Source: Sphacelaria rigidula (lineage: Eukaryota > Phaeophyceae > Sphacelariales). From it: a stretch of 20,693 nt of DNA. Shown here piece after piece: positions 8,877 through 17,871 of the stretch (position 1 is the stretch's first letter; the number at the start of each line of letters is the position of its first letter). Made by a program: the position numbers and the translations under genes. The notes under the pieces were generated by a model that was not told the DNA's origin, did no database searches, and was given only the letters and a program-made list of their open reading frames with translations. The stretch is taken from the NCBI GenBank assembly GCA_964200075.2, contig CAXNAA020000501.1, positions 1 to 20,693 of the forward strand, read 5' to 3'.

Positions 8877-9431
8877 GAGTTTTCATTCTAAAATCAGTAT
8901 ATTACGAGCAAATGCACTAGATGAATTAAACCTGGATACCGTGTCTCACTTTTTGAGAGTTATGCTATGAACTTTCGTATCGAGGGCCGCTAGTAGTGCA
9001 TAATAATAACAGTTTTTTTTCGTTTTGTTTTTTTCACTTTTTTCGGGGTTTTGGGGCAGTTTTGAGGAGAAATGAATACTGCTGTTGGGCCTTATCTCAA
9101 CGTTTTAGCCCAATGTTTAGATTTGTAATTTGAAAGTCAGCATAAAGAACCACAGAGGTATGCTGAGTAATCAAGAAAAATGGGCCCTCAGTATTTTTTT
9201 TGGGGGGAGAGGTTGGGGCGTTCTCGTAAAAAAAATGGCGGTTTCCATACTAAACGCCCTAAACCAGTGCAGAAATGTAAGAAAAAATCAACCTGACCCA
9301 CTTTATTTCGTCAATAATTATGCCCTAGCCACGAGCCACACAAAGTTTCAATAATACACAAACACCAAACGTGGGCCGGTAAGTGGCCTGCAAAATACTG
9401 TTCCGAACATATTCTGACCCCGTCACTAAAC
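8877..9431. other. AT-rich stretch without a gene
   Basis: It contains T runs near 9010-9045 and no supported coding sequence. It may be part of a larger transposon-derived block that includes the next element, but I could not find outer ends. Confidence 0.4.
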
Positions 9432-9699
9432 GGTCCATTGTACGGCCAAAATATTTAGAGTTGAACCCTGAAATTTGGTATGGTCAATGAATAGGGCATA
9501 ATAAAAACAATTACCAGTGCACACACGTTTTTTTTTTCATGAATGAAGGGCAATAATCAGTTTTCAGGTATCAGTAAAATGCCCCTAACTCATGGAAAAA
9601 AAAAAAATGTGTGCACTGGTAATTGTTGTTTTTGTACCCCATTTATTGTCCATACCAAATTTCAGGGTCCAACTCTGAATATTGGCCGTACAATGGGCC
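9432..9699. mobile_element. MITE with about 110-bp inverted repeats
   Basis: Arms start GG(T/C)CCATTGTACGGCC and share CCTGAAATTTGGTATGG and CAATTACCAGTGCACACA, then T/A runs, around a loop of about 50 bases. No open frame of note. Target duplication not clear. Confidence 0.8.
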
Positions 9700-9851
9700 T
9701 GCAAACTACAAGTTCGCTTCTCGGCTGGCCCAGCTTGTACGCGTTGTGGTATTCTAGAATAAACATGTCGTGATCTTACGTGACTCTACGTACTGTTCTC
9801 CCCTTGTCCGAAAAAATACAAAACAAAGAAAACATCTCCCACTGCGAGACT

Positions 9852-10284
9852 GCCCGAAAAAGAATCCGAGACCCTATGCCCCATTTTTAATCCTGGAGTT
9901 TTTCAGGGGGGGAGAGGGGGGGGAGAGGGGGGGGTTACTAAATCCCATGAATGAGTAAAAATATAAAAAATAAAAAAAACGTTTTAATGAAGCTGTAATT
10001 ATTCTTCGCATACCTTCGGAGCCAAGGCCAAGTTATATTTGTGAGTTTCGGCAGTACAATGCACATCACACTTCCACGACAAGAACAAGACCAGACAAAT
10101 ACCACAATGCTCTGCAATGCTTGCTCAATCAAGCTGAATGCATCTATCTGAACCGCCAATTTGCATCCAATGTGCGTCGCATCTTGTGGTGGCAGATAGG
10201 GCCGACAATCGTGGGAGCTACCTCACCCAAGTCGCCCCCCAAATGGCTATTTATACGTAGGGTCTCGGAGTTTTTTGTTTGGGC
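9852..10284. mobile_element. Possible transposon remnant with about 28-bp imperfect terminal repeats
   Basis: GCCCGAAAAAGAATCCGAGA at 9852 faces GCCCAAACAAAAAACTCCGA read inward from 10284; both continue GACCCTA(T/C)G. The trinucleotide ACT directly flanks both ends, which could be a 3-bp target duplication. The interior has G tracts at 9906-9934 and no recognisable transposase. Confidence 0.45.
9906..9934 (+). repeat. G-tract cluster
   Basis: Three G runs of seven or more separated by AGA, able in principle to form a G-quadruplex on the plus strand. Confidence 0.7.
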
Positions 10285-10654
10285 ACTCCTGCCCCCTGGT
10301 GTTAATTTCAGGCATACCAGGTCACTTGCTGTCCGCAGCATCGCGCACAGGTATGGTATCAGTGATGGTGGTCTTGTGATTTGTCTGGCAACCACTCTCT
10401 TCCTCCTCCACTCCGATTTAATCGAAAAACGAAGAAACAACGTCCGGTTTCTGCTTCCCAATTCAGATACTCAACACGAAGGAAAAGAAGAGTGGATGGA
10501 GTGGGAACCGTATATGACGACCTCCAAACAACCTCCGTATCCCCGTCTGTTGGTCTTCTTCCGCCTGCTGCATGCTCACCCGTCTCTACTCCGATTATAT
10601 TACATACACGTACAGTAGTGAAGATCTTGGTTACAACGTCGATGTGTTATATAT
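10285..10654. other. No supported gene
   Basis: A 165-codon plus frame (10121-10618) and a 105-codon minus frame (10144-10461) overlap here. Neither shows a domain I recognise, and both cross the inner end of the terminal-repeat element. Confidence 0.35.
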
Positions 10655-10842
10655 GAAACCGTGAGTGTATGAGGAGCAAACATATTTCGACTGAGATTAC
10701 TTGACGAGAGCTGACTGACGCGTTACGGGAGTGTTGTTCAAATTTATGAGACCAGAATGCAAGGCGTGTACCGGGGGAGAGATGGCTCGATCCCCTGAAA
10801 ATACGGATTCGTCCCGGGAAGGGGAGGGGGTTTTATTCAAAG
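10655..10842 (+). mobile_element. tRNA-derived SINE, copy c (5'-truncated)
   Basis: It carries the body and 3' part of the family: CCGTGAG, AGCAAACATA, GACGCGTTACGGGAGTG, GAGACCAGAATGCAAGGCG, TACCGGGGGAGAGATGG and GGAAGGGGAGGGGG. No tRNA-like head is present. It faces copy b tail to tail. Confidence 0.7.
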
Positions 10843-11162
10843 TTTTTTTTTCCTCACACTTTGAACCTCTCCCCTTCCTCGGGATGAGTCCGTGGTCTCG
10901 AGGGATCAACCCATCTCTCCCCCGGTACGTGCCTTTCATTTTGGTCTCGCGGATTGGATCAGCACTCCCGCACCGCGTCAACTCACGTCACACAAACCCA
11001 GTCGACTACTTTGTTTACTAACGTTCTCACGCTTTCTAGGGTGGAAATCATACATTACGATGAAAACACCCAACGCCTCGGGTATCAAACCCCCGTTCTC
11101 TCCACCCTAATGGCGACAGTCAGACCATTACACCACCGGGGCGCGGCGGCAAAGTGTTAAGG
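10843..11162 (-). mobile_element. tRNA-derived SINE, copy b (best preserved head)
   Basis: On the minus strand it starts CCTTAACACTTTGCCGCCGC, then A box TGGTGTAATGG (plus 11125-11135), a perfect match to TRGYNNARNGG, and B box GGTTTGATACC (plus 11081-11091), one base from consensus, with 33 bases between them as in a tRNA. The body follows, then GAGACCACGGACTCATCCCG, GGAAGGGGAG and an A run at the 3' end (plus T run 10843-10851). Confidence 0.85.
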
Positions 11163-11324
11163 AAAAAAGTAAATCATCATGCAGACTGGTTCATGTGTAG
11201 TATTTTTCTTCCTCTCTCAGCCAGCGGTATACAAGAGCAATGAACCGATTTTCATGTTCACCCCTTCCTCCTACAAAAATACTACAACAAGTAAGATGGC
11301 AATCAGTCTACAAGGGCATACGAG

Positions 11325-11565
11325 TGATACCGCGATAGCCCCCCCCCAAAACAGCCCCAAAACTGTCATGAAGAAATAGCAATGCAGCGCACGACAGCTG
11401 GTTTCAGAGTGCATGAAGCGCTTCGTATGGGCGACATTGGCGAAAATGACCCAAGCGTGGGAGTTCCCAGCTGCTCGGTGTACTCGGCTTTTTTCATTTC
11501 GATTTGCGTGTAGATTGGTCTCCTCAAACTCACCACTTTTCTGGGGCGGGGCTATCGCGGCATCA
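11325..11565. mobile_element. MITE with TGATRCCGCGATAGCCCC ends, element 1
   Basis: TGATACCGCGATAGCCCC at 11325 faces TGATGCCGCGATAGCCCC read inward from 11565 (one mismatch). 241 bp, no transposase. The end sequence is shared with the neighbouring element 2. Confidence 0.8.
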
Positions 11566-11634
11566 GCCATATACTTTTTTTTCTGAAACCTCGGGATCAG
11601 TACATGTGCGACAACCATTCAATCAATCAACAAC

Positions 11635-11883
11635 TGATGCCGAGATAGCCCCCCCACAAAAAGTACACCGGAGACCGTAAGACAAACCGGCTGCGATCCC
11701 ACTATTGGGCTCGTTTGCAGCAATTCCGCCCACATGAGAGGCGGGTAGCAGTCCGAAATCGGCTACTATATAACTCCCAAATGAGTGGTGTCGTGCAGCA
11801 CGAAACCAGTGCCGACAGCATTTATGATCATCGCCTCCGTGCACTTTTTTGGCTAGTTCGGGGGAGGGGCTATCTCGGCAGCA
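11635..11883. mobile_element. MITE with TGMTGCCGAGATAGCCCC ends, element 2
   Basis: TGATGCCGAGATAGCCCC at 11635 faces TGCTGCCGAGATAGCCCC read inward from 11883. 249 bp. Both ends carry AGATAG where element 1 has CGATAG, so each element has co-varying ends. Confidence 0.8.
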
Positions 11884-11905
11884 GTCCAACGACATAGTTC
11901 CCCTC

Positions 11906-12165
11906 ATACTTGGACCCGCGGTCGATGCTATAACTTTTGCCGAGCCTTGCTTGGGGGATCTTGACGTTCTAGGAGCATGTGATTGGTCGACTTTCACCCG
12001 CAAGTGATCTGTCGAAGAGGACACTACTAATGGGAAGACGCACAAATACATACATACATACACAAATGAACACAGTTTGGATTCTCACCCCCACACCGTG
12101 ACACCCCAGCCTTTGATACCGGGAATACTTTGACCCGCGGTCAATGGTGTGTCTTCTGCAAAGCC
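11906..12165 (+). repeat. Pair of 41-bp direct repeats
   Basis: ATACTTGGACCCGCGGTCGA.. at 11906-11946 recurs at 12125-12165 with 32 of 41 bases identical, starts 219 bp apart. Between them is a (CATA)n tract near 12047-12061. Nature unknown. Confidence 0.65.
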
Positions 12166-12708
12166 CTGTCATCTAATGAAGGAGTAGCTGAAAAAAGTAG
12201 AGAGGGCAGTGCGAATAGTGGTACGCATAACAAGCACCATAAAGTGGGCAAGGCGTGGCACGCTCGTATTGCCCATAGATAGATTGAGACCGGTGCACAT
12301 AATATCTCACGCTTGTCCAATCTCCTAGGGTCCCATGTTTAGCAGGTTAGCCAGTCGACAATGTGCATACGACGTGAAACTGGGCTGCAAGGATGTTTTT
12401 TTCGCTGCTGTAGCGCTATTAACCCGCGAAATGTTTTGGCTGAACACTGGACATGCCAGACAGCGGCAAAAACTTGCGGCGCAATACTTCGCAGTGCTAT
12501 GTTTGGAAGTGCCGTTCTGGCCATCGGAAGCCACAGCGATTCCACGTGCAAGCAAAAAATACGGGCGAGCGACTTCTCAACAGACCACATTTTTCAGGTT
12601 TCAACCAATCGGATCATTACGAGGGCGTTGAGCACCAGGGGAATACTCGAAAGCGGTACTACATTACAAAAGCCTACATGAGACATACTGCTACGCCCTG
12701 GACTGCGT
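12166..12708. other. No supported gene
   Basis: A 98-codon plus frame (12335-12631) looks somewhat protein-like in composition (KDVFFAAVALLTREMFWLNTG) but has no family I recognise and no clear splice context. Confidence 0.3.
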
Positions 12709-12945
12709 TTAGAAGTTTGGTAAAGCCAGAGCGGTGTCATCTACTTGCTTCGCAGTCTCCATATCAGCGACCACACACGAGACCCCAGGCTGTTCGGTCA
12801 GCCATCGAACTGCGTACGTCTGCAGAGGTTCATTCGCGCGGATGGTATGTGGGCCACTGGGGCAGTTCTCGCCCGACTTAACCATCTCTCGTGTCTTTTC
12901 GGCGCAGCTATACCGTACCATGTCGCCATATCGCTCGAAAAACGC
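12709..12945 (-). CDS. Terminal exon resembling the C-terminus of an aldo/keto reductase
   Basis: A very strong acceptor (minus-strand pyrimidine tract then gcgcgccccag) opens a 78-codon exon ending in TAA. The segment YAVRWLTEQPGVSCVVADME followed by TAKQVDDTALAL fits the last conserved block of the aldo/keto reductase superfamily, where a helix, a short strand and a further helix close the barrel and contribute to NADPH binding. The first 40 residues (AFFERYGDMVRYSCAEK..) match nothing I know. No catalytic Asp/Tyr/Lys/His region was found upstream, so the remaining exons are unplaced or missing. It could be a fragment. Confidence 0.5.
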   Translation of the reverse strand, partial: AFFERYGDMVRYSCAEKTREMVKSGENCPSGPHTIRANEPLQTYAVRWLTEQPGVSCVVADMETAKQVDDTALALPNF

Positions 12946-13363
12946 CTGGGGCGCGCGCGGGGAACGCAGGTGGTGGGGAGGGAGAAAAACAAAACTGTTC
13001 AGGTCGTTTGATGCTACGTCAAGGCCACATAAGTTCACCAACATAACCATGAACGTTTACGCGGAATTACCGCCGTGCCTGCGCCATCGCTTTGTACTCT
13101 GCTGAGGCAAGCAACACTTGGCACGTGCCCGATATCAAAGCCATTCCACGGCACCCAAACGGGTCTAGTAGAGCTGCTGTATTTTATTACACATTCTCTC
13201 TGCTACTGCAACTCAAACGGATAGTACCAGCGTCGTCTGCTCGTCAACAGGCTGCCTGTTTGATCGGGATGAGACCGTTTTCGCGCCTTGACTTATTAAA
13301 TATACACCCTCACACCACTCATGATAGCCGGCGCAGACAAGCTCCTGACATACAGTAGCTCAC

Positions 13364-13554
13364 CTGTAACATGGCTGCGGATGTCTCGTCGAGCTCTTCA
13401 AAGCGGTCGTCCAGCAATGGAGTAATGTGTCCGCTTAACTCTGACTCGTAGTGCTTGAAGGACGTGTAGTGGGTCAGCTGCGAGTTCAGGCCTTGGATGA
13501 GCTGCTGCAGCAAACGACACCCCTGCGAATTCAGACATGCAATTTTCCGAGTGT
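13364..13554 (-). CDS. Unassigned coding-like exon, helical
   Basis: The 191-nt stretch runs from an acceptor (tgcctgctgaag) to ATGTTACAG|GTGAGC. It encodes an amphipathic, helix-rich sequence with LLQQLIQGLNSQLTHYTSF and LLDDRFEELDETSAAMLQ. The pattern suits a coiled-coil or vesicle-tethering type protein, but I cannot name one. A short possible exon (13101-13071, donor GTAATT) lies between it and the reductase-like exon. Whether it belongs to that gene is not established. Confidence 0.4.
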
Positions 13555-13943
13555 CTTCAGCAGGCACGGAAAAAAAAATGGCCAGATCCAAAGTCTTAGT
13601 TACTCTGCAAGGTACGAGTACTGTACGTGCTGCAGGGACATGCGATGACAATACTTGGGAGACGCGCACATACATGCAGTTCTACTGTAGTATAAGTACA
13701 ACGTCAGCCGCGAACGAGCGAAAATTGTGACAGCGGGTACGCCCGGGCTGAACAAGCAGTATACTGTCGAGCGGCAACCCTTCCGTTTTGAGTATTCGCG
13801 GATGAAGTGAGAGTGGATTTGCAGTCACACAAGTTCGGACTTCGAAGTATGACCACATGAGATGACCCCATCAACTGCAAAAAGTACCCCAGACAATTTT
13901 TGGCGCATTTTCACTCCGCAGCGGAGATAGCGTTGTGAAGGGG
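13555..13943. other. No supported gene
   Basis: Nothing recognisable beyond short A and C runs. Confidence 0.4.
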
Positions 13944-14189
13944 GGAATTTCCAGGGCTCTTTACGTTACATCTCAAAACTTTCGTTAACGTCACAACTTT
14001 CGTTAACGTCATAACTTAACGTTACACGTCACAAAATTCGTTACGCGCGGAGCACTGTGTAAAGTCAAGTCACATCAAATCAAGCCTCGGGCCTGGCTAG
14101 TACTACGGTGGGGGACCACGGAAGCCCCCACCGTAGTACTAGTCAGGCTTGACTTGTGACGTGTAACGTAAAGAGCCCTAGAAATTTCC
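13944..14189. mobile_element. MITE with nested hairpin and tandem GTTAACG repeats
   Basis: Ends GGGGAATTTCCAGGGCTC and its partner at 14189 continue into TTTACGTTAC on both sides. The core is a strong stem CTGGCTAGTACTACGGTGGG (from about 14093) with its complement ending near 14148 around an 11-base loop. The left part holds tandem units of CACAACTTTCGTTAACGT. About 246 bp, non-coding. Confidence 0.75.
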
Positions 14190-14914
14190 GCAGCATCATA
14201 CTCGTCAGAATCAACAGGGGGAGAAAAAAACAGATATATGCGCAAGTCGAAGGCGATGGCTGCACAAGTCAATCGGCAACACCATACATAGATACACCGC
14301 TTGACACTGGTGTGAACCACCATTGCAACTTGGAGGACAAGCCACAGTCCCGACATTCTGTCACTTTTACCGACCCAAAGAATGGTGGTCCCTGCACCTT
14401 AAGCCAATAAAGCGAATCACATCGAGGGCAGGGTAGTGTGGGGACACAACAACACAGCAGCACGTCTTCGAAACACAGACCAAAAACGCGATTGAAGGCC
14501 TCGTGATTCCCATCCGCTCAGCGAGAACAGGACAGCGCTGCATGAAACACGACGAAAAATTGGATACTACGCACCAAACCGTTGGAACTGCTTACTCCAG
14601 GAACACTCGCGGGCTCCATCTTTCTTAGTTTGCAATTATTATCCTTTCCTTCCCTCTCTTCTCATTTTTCCGTGTGCTCTCAGAGTTCGGGCATCTATTA
14701 TGGTAATTTTCCCCTTTCCCTCCCCTCTTTTCCCTTCCTGTCCGTTCTCCTTTGTACCCGTTTTGCTAAAAACAAAAATGAGTCAAATGAGTCACATAAC
14801 TCCTTTTTTCTTGTTACTCCCTTTTCTTTTTCTCTCGTTTCCTTTCCTTGCCCCCTCCGCCTCCCCCCCTCCCCCCCGTTTGAAGCTTACTCTAATTTCT
14901 CTCCTTCGTCTTTA
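14190..14914. other. Non-genic stretch with a long pyrimidine tract
   Basis: From about 14625 to 14880 the plus strand is very rich in C and T (runs of TTCC, CTCC, TTTTTC). Its 157- and 123-codon plus frames are products of that composition. The tract leads into the inverted (TTGA)n family copy and resembles an expanded version of that family's pyrimidine-rich segment. Confidence 0.5.
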
Positions 14915-15059
14915 TACTGTTCCATCTCGAGTTTCCTGCAGCGACTGCTTCAGTTTTCATTTATCTTGGGTACCTCTATCTCGCATTATCTTGTATCTAG
15001 TGACTCCGGCTGGATTCGTAGCACATCAGTTGATGTTCGACAATTATTCAATTAATCAA
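14915..15059 (+). repeat. (TTGA)n-ended dispersed repeat, copy 4, inverted and diverged
   Basis: Read on the plus strand it follows the reverse complement of copies 1-3: CAGCG, TTTTCATTTATCTTGGGTAC, CTCTATC, CCGGCTGGAT, TCAGTT, CGACAATTATTCAATTAATC. It is the only copy in this orientation. Confidence 0.65.
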
Positions 15060-15107
15060 CCAGTGCAGTAGATCAAAGGGGGGCAACATACCCCCACGAC
15101 GGATTTT

Positions 15108-15420
15108 TTAGCGTCGATTTCCTTGAAGACTGCGGTGCTCCTGCAGCAGCGTCGATACCGACATTTTTGGAAATGTCTCGACGAACTCCGAGTATATATG
15201 GGTGTCTTCGCAGTGAAGAGTCAATCCCGTTTGAAAAAATCTAGTCCGAAAAATATCACCCCCTGGGGGGTTGTTAAGCCCCGCGATGCATGATACCTCT
15301 GCGCGGTTCACCTCTCGAATCTCTTCTTCCCCCTCCGTAGGCTCTCGTCCGTCCGGGATTTCCAGATTGAAATGTTCCAGAGCTTCTCTGCGTGAACGGT
15401 TGCCCAGGCGAAAACATTGG
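15108..15420 (-). other. Possible further exon(s) of the unidentified gene
   Basis: A minus-strand frame is open from 15536 to 15108 and has two candidate acceptors (cccaag at about 15434, cacgcag at about 15394) and two candidate donors (GAGAG|GTGAAC, GCAGAG|GTATCA). With the second acceptor a phase-correct continuation reads EKLWNISIWKSRTDE. I cannot decide between frames. Confidence 0.25.
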
Positions 15421-15500
15421 AAGCACTTGGGATAAGATCCAAGCATAGGCCGTAGGTTGTTTATCAAAGCGATATGTGCTTCACACAGCGATAATCTCAC

Positions 15501-16070
15501 CATAGCGGCCCTGACAGCGGCACTCCACCATACCATAGAGCGACAACCGTGAGTACGCTTCGAGGTTCATGCGCGACACAAACTGATTGGTGATTAAAAA
15601 ATCAATCTGCAGCATGTGCACCCTGTCGGCACGAAGCAAGACCCGCCCTATGTGTCGTGGAACCCTGTGCTGCCGTCACGAACAACATAAAAGCAGAGGG
15701 CGTTATTGACCACACCTAAAAATATGACAACGAATACGATGTCGGTGGCAGAAATCAGCGCGCCAACAAAGATGGCCAACTCCAGCGACTCGTCTCTTAC
15801 CAGTGATCGTACACGATACAGTAGGTTCGAGCTGGTTGCTGAAAGGAAGAATGCTCCAACAGAATCAATGTGCCGCACAATCACAGGTTCACCGTGCCGT
15901 GGCCCCCCTATCGCCCGTTGCCACTACTTGCTTCCAAACAGATGGTCCGACTCTGCTGTTCGCAACATCCCCCCCAGCTACAGCACCTGCGGGCACTAAC
16001 AAGCGTACACTTCGCAGCACATAAACACATGATAAACACATGATAAACACACGATGAACACATGCACGCA

Positions 16071-16115
<45 letters not shown>

Positions 16116-17871
16116 GCACACGTCCATGTAATCGGGGGGTATCCCTCTCCGCAACGCGTCATCCGAGAGGAGATACTTTCCCTCAGAAGTTGCATCTGCC
16201 AGCGGATCGTTCATCAACACCTTCGGGAACGGCGGGAAGTAGAATGACAAGCGAAAAGTCATCCTACATGAATACCCGATAGATATACACTCGACACGAA
16301 GCGAGATCATTGTAACAAGTAATGCAGCGTCGACAGCATTTTTGTTTCCCCCCAGTAGACTTGAGAATTTTGACGAATGGGAGGCCATGCACGCAGTGCC
16401 TGACATCCCCGCCGTTGCGGCGAAGAAAAATCAGGGATGAATGCGTCGCCCGGGAAGGGTGGACAGCACCGCACGGTGATAAGCGGTGAGTACCGGATGT
16501 ATGCACCCAAGAAATTCAGCGCAGGCGTAGGGGACGGACGCGAGACGTGGAGCGGTCGACGTACACACAGTGTGTCGTGTAATTGTCCTGAGCGGCGGGG
16601 GCACTCGAGGCTCCCCGAACCTCACCGGGTACGCACCGATAGGACAAGCACTACGTTGAACGCCGTCACCTCAGACTCACTTCGATACCAGCCCCTTGCA
16701 TTGCTCGCGCGACCGGTAGCCCGGTGATTTCCAGCAAGTTTCCCGGCATCTCCACCAAGCGGAATGAATGCCTAACGTGTCTCGGTCAACCGCACGAAGG
16801 GAGGGAGGCGGTGGGGCGCGGGGGGTGGAAGAAAGGACGCGAACATGAGATGGACGTATCGCCCGTTGCCGTTGGACAGTGTTACGCTTCCACAGCGATG
16901 CCCTGAATCCTTTTGGAACCAACCCATTGACGATTTTTTTGTTTGTGAATCGGCATCATTTTCAGTCATCATTAAGTCAAAATGATGCCGATTCACAAAC
17001 ACAAAAGTCGTCAATGGGTTGGTTCTCAAAGGGTTAACAGCAGTGCTGAAAATATGCTCTCGACAGAAGACGTTTCGCTACTTACTTCTCTGGCAGCCTT
17101 GTCCATTACTGGGACCATCCAGGACAGAGTAACATCAAAGAGGAGGCACAAGGCAGTCCCGGCCGATGCCAACGAAGTCTTCAGAGGTTTCAAGTGATGA
17201 GGGCAGCTTGTTTGCTTGCGAAATTACCCCTTTGGTGTCTTTAATGCACGTATCATGGGCCCGAAATGTGGGCGGTCAAAGAACGAACGTATGGGCACAA
17301 GACGTGCAGCAAACCAAGCAGGTGGTGAGAAAAGGTCGTCGACTCTAAGCAGTAGGGCACAGGACAAGAAAAATTCACTATGGGCAAACTGCTACAAGAA
17401 GAATAAAAATACACGATATAAACACAGGACGCACACGCACATATCTCACCGTTTGCGACCGGCCCTGGACGCAGCTGTCTCAGCACAACGGACGAGCTTT
17501 TCCCACGACACGTGCAGGTTGGCCGATGGAAGCGACAAGCTGTTACAGCTCACCCCGTACACGAACCCGCCCTCCTCGGCCCCCGCTCTCTCCTCCATGG
17601 CCTCAAAAAGCAGCGTCAGTTCCTCGTACAGTTCTCCCCGAGCGTCGGCCAGTTGGGCCTTGTTCGGCGCCTCCGGCATTGACCTGGCGTCTTCCCCGCC
17701 CTCCTCCTTGAATAGCCCTGTCAAGCCCAGCTTCGCAGCGAGATTCGCTTCTGGGTGTTCTATGAGGTAGGCGCCCAGATTCGTGCGCTGCAAGTTTAGC
17801 CGGTTCATTGACCCCTTCAATTCGCTTCGAAAGAAATCGGCATGTAAGGAGTGGGAGAGGTCTGGTGTGAC
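15501..17871 (-). CDS. Unidentified multi-exon gene (five phase-consistent exons, partial)
   Basis: Exons 17871-17450, 17206-17086, 16749-16681, 16220-16114 and 15622-15501 chain on the minus strand with matching phases (2/1, 0, 0, 2/1) and no stop. First exon: VTPDLSHSLHADFF.., NLGAYLIEHPEANLAAKLG, an acidic linker, then SANLHVSWEKLV. Then a hydrophobic segment LCLLFDVTLSWMVPVMDKAA; MPGNLLEITGLPVARAMQG; MNDPLADATSEGKYLL; and HMLQIDFLITNQFVSRMNLE. The exons are soluble, mostly helical and do not match a family I can name. Donors are good (GTGAGA, GTAAGT, GTGAGT, GTGTGT, GTGAGA); the acceptors of the second and third exons are weak. Ends not found. A piggyBac-like MITE lies in one intron. The chain is inference from phase and composition. 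Confidence 0.45.
16021..16064 (+). repeat. Four tandem 11-bp units (ATAAACACATG)
   Basis: Two perfect and two single-mismatch units in a row, directly before the (AC)n tract. Confidence 0.9.
16072..16113. repeat. (AC)n microsatellite forming a splice donor
   Basis: About 21 AC units. On the minus strand it reads (GT)n directly after TGTGCAG, so the proposed donor of exon 16220-16114 is the first GT of the microsatellite. Confidence 0.9.
16908..17033. mobile_element. piggyBac-like MITE
   Basis: About 50-bp arms (GAACCAACCCATTGACGA.. to CGGCATCATTTT) face each other around a 14-base loop. The right end is CAAAGGG|TTAA, that is TTAA next to CCCTTTG read inward, as in piggyBac elements. The left end reads TGAA|TCCTTTTG, a decayed version. 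126 bp, non-coding, in the intron between exons 17206-17086 and 16749-16681. Confidence 0.7.

Noticed and set aside
12335-12631. 98-codon plus frame with KDVFFAAVALLTREMFWLNTG
   Set aside because: Protein-like composition only; no recognised family, no splice context and overlapping frames on the other strand.
14582-15071. 157- and 123-codon plus-strand frames
   Set aside because: They are translations of a pyrimidine tract and of a dispersed repeat; similar peptides appear from the other repeat copies.
15648-15884. Minus frame with FVGALISATDIVFVVIF, like the GALISATDPV motif of Na+/H+ exchangers
   Set aside because: The conserved proline is replaced, the later GESxLND motif is not kept, and a GTAAGA donor and TTTTTAG acceptor flank the motif. 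It lies inside the intron between two phase-matched exons. Possibly a decayed fragment, but chance is not excluded.
16356-16440. Plus-strand frame reading RLENFDEWEAMHAVPDIP after a strong acceptor
   Set aside because: It looks exon-like and ends in TGA, but no upstream plus-strand exon was found and it sits in an intron of the minus-strand gene.
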